Of a stretch of 64,000 nucleotides of DNA, positions 33,889 through 44,000 are shown one piece after another. The stretch comes from Craspedostauros australis (lineage: Eukaryota > Bacillariophyta > Bacillariophyceae > Mastogloiales > Achnanthaceae), in contig JAMXDE010000003.1 in NCBI GenBank assembly GCA_026770025.1, positions 1,798,001 through 1,862,000 of the forward strand, in the 5' to 3' direction. A program made the translations under genes and the position numbers. How positions within the stretch are numbered: position 1 is the stretch's first letter; each line of letters starts with the position of its first letter. The notes under the pieces are model-generated. The model saw nothing but the letters and a program-made list of their open reading frames with translations, made no database searches and was not told the DNA's origin.

Positions 33889-34390
33889 TTATACTCTGAC
33901 GTTATTGCCACTATGTCCGTTTGTACCGATCGGGCTGTTGCAAAATCGCTTCACCTTCTCCAACTTCATGTGTAACTCCATGTTTCTCTTCTCTCGACGC
34001 AGATAATCCACCAGCCCGGCGACTAGATACTGCTTCGCGCCAAGTGGTGAGGCTCTGGGGCGGACAGCCATGCACCGGTGCATCTTCTTGATGGGAATCT
34101 GCGTGGACACCCGCGTCATAGGACCTGCAGATCTCGAGATGCTGCATGGTCCACCATCAACTGCTGAATATTTACATGCCTGTACTCGTGCTCATGCTTG
34201 CACTCGTATGGAATGCATTGAATGTACAAGCATGGCCTTGGCCATGGTCACGGATCATGATCTTCTTCATGGCGACATGCTCATGTATGGCACCAGAAAA
34301 CGTTTCAAGATTGGCCAACTGCGGCGTTGGAAGCAGTGTTCCGTCCATCTTGCGGAGCGCAGCTGTTGCTAGCGTGTCCGCCCTCCTCAT
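33889..34390 (-). CDS. Small hypothetical protein, two exons
   Basis: A tentative model joins 34390-34228 and 34124-33889 (intron 34227-34125, GTACAT...CTGCAG, 103 nt, phase 1), giving 132 residues. The second exon reads like a real protein: PMTRVSTQIPIKKMHR and then a charged helix, LVDYLRREKRNMELHMKLEKV. The first exon contains MKKIMIRDHGQGHA just before the junction. I recognise no family. The intron is shorter than the others in this window and the donor is weak, so the first exon may be wrong even if the second is right. Confidence 0.4.
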
Positions 34391-34778
34391 ATCTACTGCG
34401 CAACTATCGTGCTTCCTGGCTCACGAATCTGCATTGCGCCACCATCGCAAGTTGAACGCAGCGATTCAGTCGGCATTCCGAACCTCGTGTTGGCCTCGGG
34501 AGTTGCGCACGCGTATCGTAGAATGTATGGTGGCAGCATGTTTGTGCGCTTGGCAGTTGTCCCTGCTTCCAGCTCTGCGATGCCATCATCACCTCCCGGA
34601 TGCGTCGATTGAGAAAAGCACTCATGGATCCATGCGGTAGTTCGTAGGCATGCATTTGAATCACTCAAGCAGTCCATCACTTGGCCTTTGTAGTCGTAGT
34701 CGTACTCGTGCTCCGTACCCGTCCCCAGCCTTTGCCATCTCCGCCGTTGCCAGTACGGCTGCCATGGCTTTGCCCAAG
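34391..34778. other. Spacer, no supported gene
   Basis: It lies between the small two-exon gene and the VKOR gene, both on the minus strand. Several overlapping frames are open, but none is convincing. Confidence 0.5.
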
Positions 34779-35330
34779 TCAAATCAGCCAGCTTGGGCCA
34801 ATTTCTTTCCACATGCTGTAGTCGTTCTCCGTGTAAGCGAACGCGGCAAGGAAGATCATTCCATTCACAGCGTAGGCCGCGAAGCAGACGAGGCACACGT
34901 CCTTCATGACGTACAGAATCCGGGCCAGGTACAGCGAGATAGCAAGCGATGCCGTCGCGCCGGCTCTGATGACGAGGAAGGGAAGGAAGGGCGCGAAGAG
35001 CATCAATCCGTAGAATATCAAGCCCAGACCAGCATTGGGCAGATCCAGAGCGTGGCCTTTGGGCACGATGCCCCAGTAGGACAGCAGGTGGGAGTACTTG
35101 GATGTCAGCACCTTGCTACATGATGCTCTGTCGGAAATGTCACATGCTGCCTTGTAGTGCGGCAGCGTCGCCGCCTTGTGCTCGACGTGCAGCGCGTAGC
35201 AGGACACACCGATGCCCAGCACTGAGAGGTACGGGATCCAAGTAATCATTGTAGCAAGTTGCTCGTAGCTTGGTTCTTCGTAGCGTTGTGGTTGTATCGG
35301 TCCGTTGCTTTGGTTGCTGCTCCTGGACAC
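34779..35330 (-). CDS. Vitamin K epoxide reductase (VKOR) family membrane oxidoreductase
   Basis: A 183-residue protein with four hydrophobic segments. All key residues are present with human VKORC1 spacing: the loop cysteines Cys63 and Cys71 (eight apart, as human 43/51), Ser77 (human Ser57) and the active-site CLVC at 146-149 (human 132-135). The segment CDISDRASCSKVLTSKYSHL is family-typical. VKOR proteins pass electrons from thiols to a quinone. In the ER this supports quinone recycling or disulfide formation; in plastids and bacteria related proteins, often fused to thioredoxin, oxidise lumenal thiols. No fused thioredoxin domain and no plastid signal are visible, so an ER location is more likely. 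The start codon lies 171 bp from the end of the retroelement, so the element occupies its upstream region. Confidence 0.92.
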   Translation of the reverse strand: MSRSSNQSNGPIQPQRYEEPSYEQLATMITWIPYLSVLGIGVSCYALHVEHKAATLPHYKAACDISDRASCSKVLTSKYSHLLSYWGIVPKGHALDLPNAGLGLIFYGLMLFAPFLPFLVIRAGATASLAISLYLARILYVMKDVCLVCFAAYAVNGMIFLAAFAYTENDYSMWKEIGPSWLI

Positions 35331-35496
35331 TGGACGTGGATACGATCAGTTCTTTCGATGCAGGATGTGCGCAATGGATTGGAGAGTGTCTGGGTGCTCT
35401 GCTCTGCTCTGTTCTGCCAACGCTAGTGATCTCCTGTTTCTTTGTTCGATTGGGCTGCGGAAAGTGCGTGTTTTGCTGTTCAATGCAGATTATGAC

Positions 35497-35501
35497 CATC
35501 C
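35497..35501. repeat. Target-site duplication, left copy (CATCC)
   Basis: CATCC directly before the first LTR is repeated at 46312-46316 directly after the third LTR. Copia-type integrases typically duplicate 5 bp. No copy lies at the inner LTRs, so the whole array occupies one insertion site. Confidence 0.9.
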
Positions 35502-35801
35502 TGTTGGTGCAGTAGAGTCTGAGCGGAACAAAACCGCCGGAATGGAATCCGGACGGAGCAAGGACGCGAATGCCAACCACCGATGCAAATCAACGGCTGG
35601 GAGCCATCACCAACATCATGCCGCGCAGCACAAGGCAAACAGCAAGAAGATGGCGAACAAGAACAACAAGCAAACAAAAGCACACAAACTTGTGTAAACT
35701 ATCTGATTACACCACCCACAACAATCTCACTTCTCTGCTTCTAGTCTATCTCTTCGGTTCATTGCCGGGTTGGGACTGTGGCAAGAGTTGTTGTTTCAAC
35801 A
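35502..35801 (+). repeat. LTR 1 (5' LTR)
   Basis: 300 bp. It differs from LTR 2 and 3 by C at 35524. No TATA box is evident. Its inner segment 35687-35702 is the perfect reverse complement of the LTR/internal junction at 35801-35816. Confidence 0.95.
35687..35702 (+). promoter_or_regulatory. Candidate self-primer sequence in the LTR
   Basis: AACTTGTGTAAACTAT. It pairs over 16 bases with 35801-35816. If transcription starts at or just before it, the RNA 5' end could fold back about 100 nt and prime minus-strand DNA. The same 16-mer lies at 40942-40957 and 46197-46212, where it also overlaps the stop codon of the gag-pol ORF. Confidence 0.55.
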
Positions 35802-35816
35802 TAGTTTACACAAGTT
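35802..35816 (+). promoter_or_regulatory. Primer-binding site, copy 1
   Basis: TAGTTTACACAAGTT follows the LTR directly, where a primer-binding site belongs. It lacks the TGG start that would pair with a tRNA 3' CCA end, but is fully complementary to the LTR-internal 16-mer. The second copy is at 41057-41071. Priming by a tRNA fragment is the alternative. Confidence 0.65.
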
Positions 35817-35834
35817 GCCCGCTCTATCCCTGCG

Positions 35835-38800
35835 ATGAGCAAAGAAACCAAGCCCAACCCGACAAAGCCCAAGGGCGGCGTTGGGAAGGCAAACAACCAA
35901 CACAGACGTTATCCGACGCCCCGCAAGTCCACGTTCGCTGGCGCGTGCGACGCACTCGATGGGCGCATTTTTGACTGTTCAGCATCCCGCACAAAGCAGG
36001 TGCTCCAGTACACAAAGACTCTTGACGCCATTGTGATCTACGCTGGAACAACGTACAGCCCATACGTGCGAAAGGCCCTCGACAACATGGAGCCGACGAC
36101 CTTCGATCCACCAGCTCGATACGCGAACGACGCGGACGACTACACCAAGGACCTCTGGAGGGCTCAATACAGGATGTATAGCGCACGAGTGGAGAACTAC
36201 AGCACCAAGATGATGGAGGTCTACGCCCTCATCCTCGGACAGTGCACCGACCTCATGCGCAGCCGCTTGACAGAGTCAACTGGGTTCGCAGCTGCCAAGT
36301 CGGCACAAGACCCACTCAAGCTCCTTGAAGTCATCAAGAACGTGTCGTTCGATATCAACTCCAGTGAGAACATCGCCGTCACCATCTACAAGGCAATCAA
36401 GGCGTTCTACGCGATCCGCCAGACACCTCATCAGCCACTCCTTGAATACTACGAGACGTTCCTCTCACAGATCGAAGTCAACAAGAGCATTGATGCCAAC
36501 CTTACTGGACATGATGGCCTCAACGACATGGCCGTGGAGCTGTCGGCACACGATGAACTGACCGATGACAATCGGGCCAACATCCACGCGATCCGACGCG
36601 AGCGATTCCTTGCAGTCGCATTCTTGGAGGGCGCCGACCAGGGACGCTACGGCAAGCTCGTCGAAACCCTTCACAATGACTACCTCCTGGGCAGCAACAA
36701 CTATCCAAGTGGCGTGACCGATGCATACAAAATGCTTGAGAACTTCCAGAACAACCCCAAGTACAACTCTGAACCTGGCGGTCCAAGCAACAAGGGCGCG
36801 GCCTTTGCCACCGTTAACGGCGCCAACAGCAAACCAGCAGGCACCGACGCCAGCACTCTCGTCACCGCAGGTGCGCCACACGGAGCCAACGATGAAGGAG
36901 ATCACAACTACCACAACTACGCGCTCAACCAGTCGCCCAATCCCATCCCGGACACATGGTGGCTGCTCGACAACCAGTCAACGGTCGACATCTTCGCTGA
37001 TGGTGGATATCTCTACGACATCCACGAGGTCGATGAATACCTCACTGTTCACTGCAACGCCGGGACAGCAACCACCAACCTGATGGGCACTCTCCCAGGG
37101 TACGGCGCAGTGTGGTATCATCCTGACGGAGTGGCCAACATACTCTCGCTCAGCAACATCAAGGATCGTTTCCGCATCACGTTCGACAGCGCTGGTGACA
37201 ACCGGTTCATCATCCACAAGCCGGACGGCACCACCAAGGCCTTCGAAGAGTCCAGCTCTGGCCTCTACTACCATGACACGACAGTGTACCGCGGATCTGT
37301 CCTGGTGACTACTGTAGCGGGTAACAAGTCTAAGTTCTCGTCTATCGATTACTCACGTGCTCAGCTTGCCCGTTCTGTCCAGCAGCGCATTGGTCGTCCG
37401 TCCACTCGCAACTACATCAAGTATGTAAACAACAACATGATCCAGAACTGCCCCGTCACCAGTAAGGACATTCGCAATGCCGAGCTCATCTTCGGTCCTG
37501 ATCTCGGATCACTCAAAGGCAAGACGGCTCGCACCACATCACCGCAAGTGCAAGCAGAAATCACTGCTTTGCCCTTCTCCATCCTGCGTCAGTATCAGGA
37601 AGTCACACTCTCCGTGGACATCATGAAGGTGAACAAGATCCCATTCCTCGTCACCATTGCAAAGCACATCAAGCTTGGCACTGCTCACAAACTAGACTCC
37701 GAGTCTAGCACATCCATCACCAAGAGCATCATGATGATCGTGCGGGTCTACCAACAGCGTGGATTCAAGGTGGTCATGGTCCTCACCAACAACCAGTTCG
37801 AGCCCATCCGCGGCGCACTCGCAGCAGCAGGGACAGCGCTCAACGTCACAGCTCGTGACGAGCACGTCCCAGCAGTTGAGAGATACATTCGGACTATCAA
37901 AGAACGCACCCGCAGCATGTACAACGCGCTGCCATTCAAGCAGTACCCGCCAGGCCTCCTCATTGAGATGGTATACACCGCTGTGTACTGGCTGAACATG
38001 TTCCCGCATCACGACGGGATCTCCAAGCGAATGAGTCCGGCTGAGATTGTGGTTGGACGCAAGCTTGACTTCCACAAGCACTGCAAGGCGGAATTTGGAA
38101 CGTACGTGCAGACGCACGAACAGCATGACAACAGCATGCATCCCAGAACCATCGCAGCACTTGCACTGCGACCATCTGGAAACGACCAGGGAAGCTACCA
38201 CTTCTACAGCCTTCTCACCGGAAGGATCCTGCACCGTAACAACTGGACGGAGTTGCCGATGCCAGATGCTGTGATTAAACACGTTCACGATCTTGCCAAG
38301 CAGAAGAAAGGCCAGAATGACATCGTGTTCACAGATTCACACGACAACATCGTGATGTTGCCGACCATCGGTGCAACCAAGGACGATCCCAATGACGCAG
38401 ATTACGATCCAGATGACGAATCTGAGGCCAGCGAAGAGTCGCTTGATGCTGACATCGAGTCAGATGAGGATTCCAATGACGATGACTCGGACGGCGATGA
38501 TGCCGATGATGATGATCCAAACGATGCGGACTACGATCCCGCTGATGAGTCGGAGGCCAGCGACGATCCGCTGGAGCTCTATGTCGGCGCAGAGGGCGGC
38601 AACGATGATGATGATGAAGAGGAGGAGGAGGAGGAGGATGAGGAGGCGGATGACAGTGGCAGCGATGATGACAGCACCTTTGTCCCGAGTGACGCGGACG
38701 AGGACGATCACGACGATGATCACGATCCTGATGCTGCTGGACTTGAGCAAGAGGAAGCCGGCGCACTCTTGCCCGCCAAAGAGACAATGGACCAGCCAGC

Positions 38801-40952
38801 CATTGATCCGCTGATCGCACCCATCCATGACGTCGTGCACGAGTTCGTCAACGAAATGCAAGCTCGGCCAGGTGGTCCCAATGATCCAGGAGTGGACGGC
38901 GCTGCCGATGAACAGGAACCGGAGCAGGAAGGACGCCGCACTCGTGGAGGACCGCGACCTGACTATGCCAGGCTGCACAACGTGGGCACCACCGACACAG
39001 GAGCCCATGCAACGATGGTGCAGGTGTCAACCAATGCGGAGGACAAAGTCTGCGATGAGAAGGTGGGATACACTCTTCTCACCGAGCAGATGAATTGGAA
39101 GAGAGGCCTCAAGCTGTTCAACGAACGCGGAGAGGATGCAATCAGCAAGGAGCTGAAGCAAGTGCATGACATGGAAGGATTTGAGCCAAAGCATTGGCAT
39201 CAGCTCTCCAAGGACGAGCGTCGCAAGTCGCTGCGATACCTCATGTATCTGAAGGAGAAGCGCACCGGTCTCATCAAGGGACGGGGGTGTGCGGACGGCC
39301 GACCACAGCGGCTGTACATGACCAAGGAGGAAACCAGCTCCCCCACCGTCTCCCTGCTCGGACTGATGCTCACATGCATTGTCGATGCACACGAAGGGAG
39401 AGACGTTGCCACCGCCGACGTCCCCGGAGCATTCCTTCAGACCACTTTTGACAAAGGCGAGATCGTGCATGTCCTCATTGAAGGACGCATGGCTGAGCTA
39501 CTTGCCAAGATCGCTCCTGATGTGTACAAGAAATACGTCAACCAGAAGCGAGGACAATCGTCCATCTACGTGCAGCTGACGAAGGCGCTGTACGGAACCC
39601 TCAAGGCCGCACTTCAGTGGTGGAAGGATCTGACGACCACCCTCGTGGAAGATGGATTCACCATCAACCCATACGATTGGTGCGTGGCCAACAAGGACGT
39701 CAACGGCAGCCAATGTACTGTCGTCTGGCATGTCGACGACCTGAAGATCTCTCACAAGGACAGCTCGGTCGTCGACGATGTGCTCCAGATGCTCAGCGAG
39801 GCATATGGCAAGCACAGCCCGCTCGCTGTCACCAGAGGCAAGGTCCATGACTATCTTGGCATGCAACTGGACTTCTCCAATCCCGATCAGGTGCAGATTG
39901 GCATGAGCGAGTACATCAATGGCATTCTCGAAGGAGTACCGGCAAACATGCATGGCAAAGCCACCACGCCAGCAGCTGAGCATCTGCTCGACATCAACGA
40001 GAACAACCCAGTCAAGCTGGATCAGGAGACAGCCGATCTGTTCCACCACACCGTGGCCAAGCTGCTGTTTCTGTGCAAGCGTGCACGACCAGACCTGCAG
40101 ACCGCAGTCGCATTCCTGTGCACTCGTGTCAAGGCACCTGACGAGGATGACTACAAGAAGCTCACCCGCGTTATCAAGTATCTCCGTTCCACCAAGGATA
40201 TGACTCTCACTCTTGGAGGGTCCTCGCTCGAGAATGTGCAGTGGTGGGTCGACGGATCCTTTGGCGTGCATGGCGACATGCGCAGCCACACTGGAGCACA
40301 CATGTCCACCGGGGCCGGCACCATCTACGGCGTGTCGACCAAGCAGAAGCTGAACACCAAGAGCTCAACGGAAGCCGAGCTCGTTGCCGTGGACGACGTG
40401 ATGCCGCAAGTGCTCTGGACTCGATACTTCCTCGAGGAGCAAGGCATCAAGGTGGAGCCAACCACCATCCATCAGGACAATCAAAGCACCATGTTGCTTG
40501 AGAACAACGGCAGGGGCTCAAGCGGCAAGAAGACGCGTCATATCAGTATGCGCTATTTCTTCGTCAGCGACAGGATCAACAAAGGACAGATCTGTGTCAA
40601 ATACTGCCCGACCGACGACATGATCGGCGATTTCTTCACCAAGCCAGTGCAGGGATCCAAGTTCCGCAAGTTCCGTGATCTCATCCTCAACCGCACAGAA
40701 GCCAATCCAACCAAGGCCAAGACCTACAAGCAGGCCCTCATTGGATCGAAGGAGTGTGTTGGTGCAGTAGAGTCTGAGTGGAACAAAACCGCCGGAATGG
40801 AATCCGGACGGAGCAAGGACGCGAATGCCAACCACCGATGCAAATCAACGGCTGGGAGCCATCACCAACATCATGCCGCGCAGCACAAGGCAAACAGCAA
40901 GAAGATGGCGAACAAGAACAACAAGCAAACAAAAGCACACAAACTTGTGTAA
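35835..40952 (+). CDS. Ty1/copia gag-pol polyprotein, copy 1
   Basis: A 1705-residue single ORF. The gag-like helical region runs to about residue 320 and I see no CCHC zinc knuckle. Aspartic protease: DNQS at 379-382 in WWLLDNQSTVDIF, in place of the common DSGA. Integrase: GPDLGSLKGKTART, Asp595, then TNNQFEP at 651-657 and Glu682 in VERYIRTIKERTR. Asn652 stands where I expect the second catalytic Asp. A very acidic spacer (about 851-965) with an internally repeated NDADYDP.DESEAS segment separates integrase from RT. RT: Asp1195 (TADVPGAFLQT) and HVDD 1299-1302. RNase H: Asp1473 (WWVDGSF), STEAEL, HQDNQS. The last 65 residues are encoded by the downstream LTR. No frameshift or internal stop. 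Confidence 0.95.
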   Translation: MSKETKPNPTKPKGGVGKANNQHRRYPTPRKSTFAGACDALDGRIFDCSASRTKQVLQYTKTLDAIVIYAGTTYSPYVRKALDNMEPTTFDPPARYANDADDYTKDLWRAQYRMYSARVENYSTKMMEVYALILGQCTDLMRSRLTESTGFAAAKSAQDPLKLLEVIKNVSFDINSSENIAVTIYKAIKAFYAIRQTPHQPLLEYYETFLSQIEVNKSIDANLTGHDGLNDMAVELSAHDELTDDNRANIHAIRRERFLAVAFLEGADQGRYGKLVETLHNDYLLGSNNYPSGVTDAYKMLENFQNNPKYNSEPGGPSNKGAAFATVNGANSKPAGTDASTLVTAGAPHGANDEGDHNYHNYALNQSPNPIPDTWWLLDNQSTVDIFADGGYLYDIHEVDEYLTVHCNAGTATTNLMGTLPGYGAVWYHPDGVANILSLSNIKDRFRITFDSAGDNRFIIHKPDGTTKAFEESSSGLYYHDTTVYRGSVLVTTVAGNKSKFSSIDYSRAQLARSVQQRIGRPSTRNYIKYVNNNMIQNCPVTSKDIRNAELIFGPDLGSLKGKTARTTSPQVQAEITALPFSILRQYQEVTLSVDIMKVNKIPFLVTIAKHIKLGTAHKLDSESSTSITKSIMMIVRVYQQRGFKVVMVLTNNQFEPIRGALAAAGTALNVTARDEHVPAVERYIRTIKERTRSMYNALPFKQYPPGLLIEMVYTAVYWLNMFPHHDGISKRMSPAEIVVGRKLDFHKHCKAEFGTYVQTHEQHDNSMHPRTIAALALRPSGNDQGSYHFYSLLTGRILHRNNWTELPMPDAVIKHVHDLAKQKKGQNDIVFTDSHDNIVMLPTIGATKDDPNDADYDPDDESEASEESLDADIESDEDSNDDDSDGDDADDDDPNDADYDPADESEASDDPLELYVGAEGGNDDDDEEEEEEEDEEADDSGSDDDSTFVPSDADEDDHDDDHDPDAAGLEQEEAGALLPAKETMDQPAIDPLIAPIHDVVHEFVNEMQARPGGPNDPGVDGAADEQEPEQEGRRTRGGPRPDYARLHNVGTTDTGAHATMVQVSTNAEDKVCDEKVGYTLLTEQMNWKRGLKLFNERGEDAISKELKQVHDMEGFEPKHWHQLSKDERRKSLRYLMYLKEKRTGLIKGRGCADGRPQRLYMTKEETSSPTVSLLGLMLTCIVDAHEGRDVATADVPGAFLQTTFDKGEIVHVLIEGRMAELLAKIAPDVYKKYVNQKRGQSSIYVQLTKALYGTLKAALQWWKDLTTTLVEDGFTINPYDWCVANKDVNGSQCTVVWHVDDLKISHKDSSVVDDVLQMLSEAYGKHSPLAVTRGKVHDYLGMQLDFSNPDQVQIGMSEYINGILEGVPANMHGKATTPAAEHLLDINENNPVKLDQETADLFHHTVAKLLFLCKRARPDLQTAVAFLCTRVKAPDEDDYKKLTRVIKYLRSTKDMTLTLGGSSLENVQWWVDGSFGVHGDMRSHTGAHMSTGAGTIYGVSTKQKLNTKSSTEAELVAVDDVMPQVLWTRYFLEEQGIKVEPTTIHQDNQSTMLLENNGRGSSGKKTRHISMRYFFVSDRINKGQICVKYCPTDDMIGDFFTKPVQGSKFRKFRDLILNRTEANPTKAKTYKQALIGSKECVGAVESEWNKTAGMESGRSKDANANHRCKSTAGSHHQHHAAQHKANSKKMANKNNKQTKAHKLV
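40748..40754 (+). promoter_or_regulatory. Weak polypurine tract before LTR 2
   Basis: GAAGGAG followed by TG, then the LTR start at 40757. It is short for a polypurine tract but is the only purine run next to the LTR. Copy 2 is at 46003-46009. Both lie inside the ORF. Confidence 0.45.
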
Positions 40953-41056
40953 ACTATCTGATTACACCACCCACAACAATCTCACTTCTCTGCTTCTAGT
41001 CTATCTCTTCGGTTCATTGCCGGGTTGGGACTGTGGCAAGAGTTGTTGTTTCAACA
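40757..41056 (+). repeat. LTR 2 (shared central LTR)
   Basis: It serves as 3' LTR of copy 1 and 5' LTR of copy 2. It carries T at 40779 like LTR 3, and no target-site duplication flanks it. Its first 196 bases continue the gag-pol frame of copy 1 to the stop at 40950-40952. Confidence 0.95.
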
Positions 41057-41071
41057 TAGTTTACACAAGTT
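41057..41071 (+). promoter_or_regulatory. Primer-binding site, copy 2
   Basis: Same sequence and position relative to LTR 2 as the site at 35802-35816. It is complementary to 40942-40956 in LTR 2. Confidence 0.65.
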
Positions 41072-41089
41072 GCCCGCTCTATCCCTGCG

Positions 41090-44000
41090 ATGAGCAAAGA
41101 AACCAAGCCCAACCCGACAAAGCCCAAGGGCGGCGTTGGGAAGGCAAACAACCAACACAGACGTTATCCGACGCCCCGCAAGTCCACGTTCGCTGGCGCG
41201 TGCGACGCACTCGATGGGCGCATTTTTGACTGTTCAGCATCCCGCACAAAGCAGGTGCTCCAGTACACAAAGACTCTTGACGCCATTGTGATCTACGCTG
41301 GAACAACGTACAGCCCATACGTGCGAAAGGCCCTCGACAACATGGAGCCGACGACCTTCGATCCACCAGCTCGATACGCGAACGACGCGGACGACTACAC
41401 CAAGGACCTCTGGAGGGCTCAATACAGGATGTATAGCGCACGAGTGGAGAACTACAGCACCAAGATGATGGAGGTCTACGCCCTCATCCTCGGACAGTGC
41501 ACCGACCTCATGCGCAGCCGCTTGACAGAGTCAACTGGGTTCGCAGCTGCCAAGTCGGCACAAGACCCACTCAAGCTCCTTGAAGTCATCAAGAACGTGT
41601 CGTTCGATATCAACTCCAGTGAGAACATCGCCGTCACCATCTACAAGGCAATCAAGGCGTTCTACGCGATCCGCCAGACACCTCATCAGCCACTCCTTGA
41701 ATACTACGAGACGTTCCTCTCACAGATCGAAGTCAACAAGAGCATTGATGCCAACCTTACTGGACATGATGGCCTCAACGACATGGCCGTGGAGCTGTCG
41801 GCACACGATGAACTGACCGATGACAATCGGGCCAACATCCACGCGATCCGACGCGAGCGATTCCTTGCAGTCGCATTCTTGGAGGGCGCCGACCAGGGAC
41901 GCTACGGCAAGCTCGTCGAAACCCTTCACAATGACTACCTCCTGGGCAGCAACAACTATCCAAGTGGCGTGACCGATGCATACAAAATGCTTGAGAACTT
42001 CCAGAACAACCCCAAGTACAACTCTGAACCTGGCGGTCCAAGCAACAAGGGCGCGGCCTTTGCCACCGTTAACGGCGCCAACAGCAAACCAGCAGGCACC
42101 GACGCCAGCACTCTCGTCACCGCAGGTGCGCCACACGGAGCCAACGATGAAGGAGATCACAACTACCACAACTACGCGCTCAACCAGTCGCCCAATCCCA
42201 TCCCGGACACATGGTGGCTGCTCGACAACCAGTCAACGGTCGACATCTTCGCTGATGGTGGATATCTCTACGACATCCACGAGGTCGATGAATACCTCAC
42301 TGTTCACTGCAACGCCGGGACAGCAACCACCAACCTGATGGGCACTCTCCCAGGGTACGGCGCAGTGTGGTATCATCCTGACGGAGTGGCCAACATACTC
42401 TCGCTCAGCAACATCAAGGATCGTTTCCGCATCACGTTCGACAGCGCTGGTGACAACCGGTTCATCATCCACAAGCCGGACGGCACCACCAAGGCCTTCG
42501 AAGAGTCCAGCTCTGGCCTCTACTACCATGACACGACAGTGTACCGCGGATCTGTCCTGGTGACTACTGTAGCGGGTAACAAGTCTAAGTTCTCGTCTAT
42601 CGATTACTCACGTGCTCAGCTTGCCCGTTCTGTCCAGCAGCGCATTGGTCGTCCGTCCACTCGCAACTACATCAAGTATGTAAACAACAACATGATCCAG
42701 AACTGCCCCGTCACCAGTAAGGACATTCGCAATGCCGAGCTCATCTTCGGTCCTGATCTCGGATCACTCAAAGGCAAGACGGCTCGCACCACATCACCGC
42801 AAGTGCAAGCAGAAATCACTGCTTTGCCCTTCTCCATCCTGCGTCAGTATCAGGAAGTCACACTCTCCGTGGACATCATGAAGGTGAACAAGATCCCATT
42901 CCTCGTCACCATTGCAAAGCACATCAAGCTTGGCACTGCTCACAAACTAGACTCCGAGTCTAGCACATCCATCACCAAGAGCATCATGATGATCGTGCGG
43001 GTCTACCAACAGCGTGGATTCAAGGTGGTCATGGTCCTCACCAACAACCAGTTCGAGCCCATCCGCGGCGCACTCGCAGCAGCAGGGACAGCGCTCAACG
43101 TCACAGCTCGTGACGAGCACGTCCCAGCAGTTGAGAGATACATTCGGACTATCAAAGAACGCACCCGCAGCATGTACAACGCGCTGCCATTCAAGCAGTA
43201 CCCGCCAGGCCTCCTCATTGAGATGGTATACACCGCTGTGTACTGGCTGAACATGTTCCCGCATCACGACGGGATCTCCAAGCGAATGAGTCCGGCTGAG
43301 ATTGTGGTTGGACGCAAGCTTGACTTCCACAAGCACTGCAAGGCGGAATTTGGAACGTACGTGCAGACGCACGAACAGCATGACAACAGCATGCATCCCA
43401 GAACCATCGCAGCACTTGCACTGCGACCATCTGGAAACGACCAGGGAAGCTACCACTTCTACAGCCTTCTCACCGGAAGGATCCTGCACCGTAACAACTG
43501 GACGGAGTTGCCGATGCCAGATGCTGTGATTAAACACGTTCACGATCTTGCCAAGCAGAAGAAAGGCCAGAATGACATCGTGTTCACAGATTCACACGAC
43601 AACATCGTGATGTTGCCGACCATCGGTGCAACCAAGGACGATCCCAATGACGCAGATTACGATCCAGATGACGAATCTGAGGCCAGCGAAGAGTCGCTTG
43701 ATGCTGACATCGAGTCAGATGAGGATTCCAATGACGATGACTCGGACGGCGATGATGCCGATGATGATGATCCAAACGATGCGGACTACGATCCCGCTGA
43801 TGAGTCGGAGGCCAGCGACGATCCGCTGGAGCTCTATGTCGGCGCAGAGGGCGGCAACGATGATGATGATGAAGAGGAGGAGGAGGAGGAGGATGAGGAG
43901 GCGGATGACAGTGGCAGCGATGATGACAGCACCTTTGTCCCGAGTGACGCGGACGAGGACGATCACGACGATGATCACGATCCTGATGCTGCTGGACTTG

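Noticed and set aside
38460..39008. Open frames antisense to the retroelement acidic region
   Set aside because: They are mirror images of GAT/GAG-rich codons. The plus frame is an uninterrupted gag-pol ORF.
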